A stretch of 6,960 nucleotides of DNA, taken from an uncultured Pseudomonadota bacterium (GTDB taxonomy: Bacteria; Pseudomonadota; Gammaproteobacteria; Burkholderiales; Nitrosomonadaceae). The position numbers and the translations under genes were made by a program. Location of the stretch: the NCBI GenBank assembly GCA_903957805.1, contig CAJBQQ010000275.1, positions 1 through 6,960 on the forward strand. The letters are read 5' to 3'. The notes beneath the pieces are model-generated. The model was given only the letters and a program-made list of their open reading frames with translations, searched no databases and was not told where the DNA came from. The stretch's first letter is position 1; the number at the start of each line of letters is the position of its first letter. Below, one piece after another: positions 5,243 to 6,960 of this stretch.

Positions 5243-6925
5243 GTGAAGGTTGAAACACTCAGTGTTGCAGTGCGGAATGGAAATAAGTCAACCGGCCTTT
5301 CCCGCTACCTCTCTTCTAATCATCGTCCAGCATCCGTCTGGCGTCTAATCCCTTTTCTGGTGGCCGCACTGGTGCTGATCCCGATCGGTACTATCCTTTC
5401 CTCGTTCTTTGCCCCCACCAGCGATATCTGGCAGCACTTGGTTGAGACCACCCTGCTAAGTCTTATAATCAATACTTTCTGGCTTGCACTGGGCGTGGTC
5501 AGTGGCACCACGCTGCTAGGCGTAAGTCTCGCCTGGCTCACCGCAGTCTGTGAATTTCCTGGACGGAAATTATTTTCCTGGGCACTGTTGCTCCCCCTTG
5601 CAGTCCCCGCCTACGTCACCGCGTTCGTGGTACTCGGACTATTTGATTTCACAGGCCCAGTGCAAAGTGCATTTCGCTCGTGGCTGGGTCCGGACGCTTG
5701 GTTCCCTGAAGTGCGTGGACGGATGGGCGTGATCACAGTCATGGTGCTGGCTTTCTACCCCTACGTTTACTTGCTTGCACGCAATGCTTTTCTTACACAA
5801 GGAAAACGCTCGTTGGAAGCTTCGCAATCACTTGGACTTAATCGCACACAAGGTTTCTTCAGAGTGGCACTACCAATGGCACGTCCATGGATCGCCGGCG
5901 GGGTGATGCTAGCTCTGATGGAGACACTGGCAGATTTTGGCACGGTGGCAGTATTCAATTACGATACATTCACCACCGCCATTTACAAAACATGGTTCGG
6001 CATGTTCTCGCTACCAGCTGCTTCACAACTGGCTTCGTTGCTGCTCGTAATCGTCTTTGCTTTGATCGTGATGGAGCAACAGATTCGCATCCGTATGCGC
6101 TATGCCGAAGTTAAGCAAAGCGCGCGCGTTGACCGGATTGCGCTGACCGGATGGCGCTCCGCGACAGCAACTGCTTTAGCCTCGGGCACACTATTTTTTG
6201 CCTTCTTGCTGCCGATCGGACAGTTGATCATTTGGGCGGCTAACAGTTTAGTGCAGGATCTCGACTCTCGCTATCTAGGCTTTCTCTGGCATTCGCTGCT
6301 GCTTTCCACACTTGCCGCGCTGCTGACCTGTACAGTAGCGCTGTTGCTGGTATACGCGACTCGTCGCCACCCAGATGCAGCCACGCGTAATGCAGTGCGC
6401 ATCGCTACCCTCGGCTACGCTTTACCGGGCACGGTGCTAGCTGTGGGTATGTTTGTGCCATTGGCCGGCCTAGATAATTGGATTGGAGAAGTAACACTGC
6501 AATTATTCCAGATCGAAACGGGTCTCATGATCCAAGGCACCATCGCTATCATGCTACTGGCTTACCTGACACGATTTCTCGCAGTCAGTCACAGTCCGAT
6601 CGATAGCGCAATGCAGCGCATCACCAGCAGTATCGATGAAGCGTCAATGAGTATGGGCATAAATGGATGGATGATGCTACGACGGGTACATCTACCAATC
6701 TTGAAGAGCGGCATATTTACTGCTGGCGCGTTGGTCTTTGTCGATGTAATGAAAGAGATGCCCATTACTCTGATGACCCGACCATTCGGTTGGGATACGC
6801 TGTCGGTACGAATCTTTGAAATGACTTCGGAAGGAGCGTGGGAACAGGCCGCATTACCGGCAGTGGCGCTAGTAATCTCAGGCTTGATACCGATCATACT
6901 GTTTATGCGGCAAACGGAAAAATAA
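5243..6925 (+). CDS. fbpB: Fe(III) ABC transporter permease, fused two-domain type (FbpB/AfuB)
   Basis: This inner-membrane channel subunit of a ferric-iron importer has 560 residues, close to the usual length for permeases with two MetI-like (BPD_transp_1) domains in one chain. About twelve hydrophobic segments can be seen, near 36-56, 73-98, 110-135, 161-180, 218-236, 261-277, 311-330, 350-372, 386-408, 428-448, 490-505 and 536-555. Each half has its ATPase-contact EAA loop: EASQSLGLNRTQGFFRVALP (192-211) and DEASMSMGINGWMMLRRVHLP (465-485). The start is GTG at 5243. The preceding stop codon runs into a weak TAAGG ribosome site 8 bases before that GTG, so translation is probably coupled to the binding-protein gene. 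Gene order and the Fur-controlled promoter point to iron rather than thiamine or sulfate, whose permeases share this fold. Confidence 0.92.
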   Translation: MKVETLSVAVRNGNKSTGLSRYLSSNHRPASVWRLIPFLVAALVLIPIGTILSSFFAPTSDIWQHLVETTLLSLIINTFWLALGVVSGTTLLGVSLAWLTAVCEFPGRKLFSWALLLPLAVPAYVTAFVVLGLFDFTGPVQSAFRSWLGPDAWFPEVRGRMGVITVMVLAFYPYVYLLARNAFLTQGKRSLEASQSLGLNRTQGFFRVALPMARPWIAGGVMLALMETLADFGTVAVFNYDTFTTAIYKTWFGMFSLPAASQLASLLLVIVFALIVMEQQIRIRMRYAEVKQSARVDRIALTGWRSATATALASGTLFFAFLLPIGQLIIWAANSLVQDLDSRYLGFLWHSLLLSTLAALLTCTVALLLVYATRRHPDAATRNAVRIATLGYALPGTVLAVGMFVPLAGLDNWIGEVTLQLFQIETGLMIQGTIAIMLLAYLTRFLAVSHSPIDSAMQRITSSIDEASMSMGINGWMMLRRVHLPILKSGIFTAGALVFVDVMKEMPITLMTRPFGWDTLSVRIFEMTSEGAWEQAALPAVALVISGLIPIILFMRQTEK

Positions 6926-6928
6926 TTT

Positions 6929-6960
6929 ATGCTGCTCGAACTAAAAAATATCCAGCAAGC
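6929..6960 (+). CDS. ABC transporter ATP-binding protein, N-terminal fragment (FbpC type; cut by the window edge)
   Basis: An ATG three bases after the permease stop opens a frame that reads MLLELKNIQQ before the sequence ends. The LELKNI pattern is the usual first strand of ABC ATPases, before the Walker A motif. After a binding protein and permease of the iron family, the expected next gene is the ATPase that powers uptake. Only ten codons are visible, so the call rests on that short match and gene order. The ribosome site is weak (GGAAA at 6916-6920), consistent with coupling to the permease. Confidence 0.75.
   Translation, partial: MLLELKNIQQ

Noticed and set aside
6589..6897. Minus-strand frame of 102 codons inside the permease gene
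   Set aside because: Antisense shadow of the second permease domain, with no supporting features.

Overview
The window looks like chromosomal DNA of a Gram-negative proteobacterium. ClpA is strongly proteobacterial, and several products carry signal peptides for export to a periplasm. By eye the base composition is near 50% GC. A betaproteobacterium, possibly of the Nitrosomonas type, would fit, but that is an impression from protein character and is not shown by the sequence.

Layout. (1) Positions 2-1351, plus strand: the 3' part of clpA, open at the left edge. (2) Positions 1371-1414: a perfect 19-bp inverted repeat flanked by A and T runs, which can serve as terminator for the genes converging from both sides. 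(3) Positions 1430-1651, minus strand: a small dodecin-family gene. (4) Positions 1772 to about 3876 (or 3999), minus strand: two exported proteins, a kinesin-light-chain-type TPR protein followed by a short NolW/secretin-like periplasmic protein. They are joined by a possible ATGA stop/start overlap. (5) About 3877-4212: a divergent control region with a near-consensus sigma70 promoter and a Fur-type operator lying inside it. (6) Positions 4213-6960, plus strand: a ferric-iron ABC transporter operon. It holds a periplasmic Fe(III)-binding protein, a fused two-domain permease, and the first ten codons of what should be the ATPase, cut by the right edge.

How the genes work together. The iron operon is the clearest unit: binding protein, permease and ATPase in the usual order, behind a promoter that iron-loaded Fur would block. 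The TPR/secretin-like pair is the least understood part. Both products look periplasmic and carry repeat or assembly-type domains, and no other secretion gene is visible here. No terminator was seen between that pair and the dodecin gene, so all three minus-strand genes could be read through to the shared terminator near 1390. I saw no tRNA, rRNA, CRISPR array, insertion sequence or phage gene.
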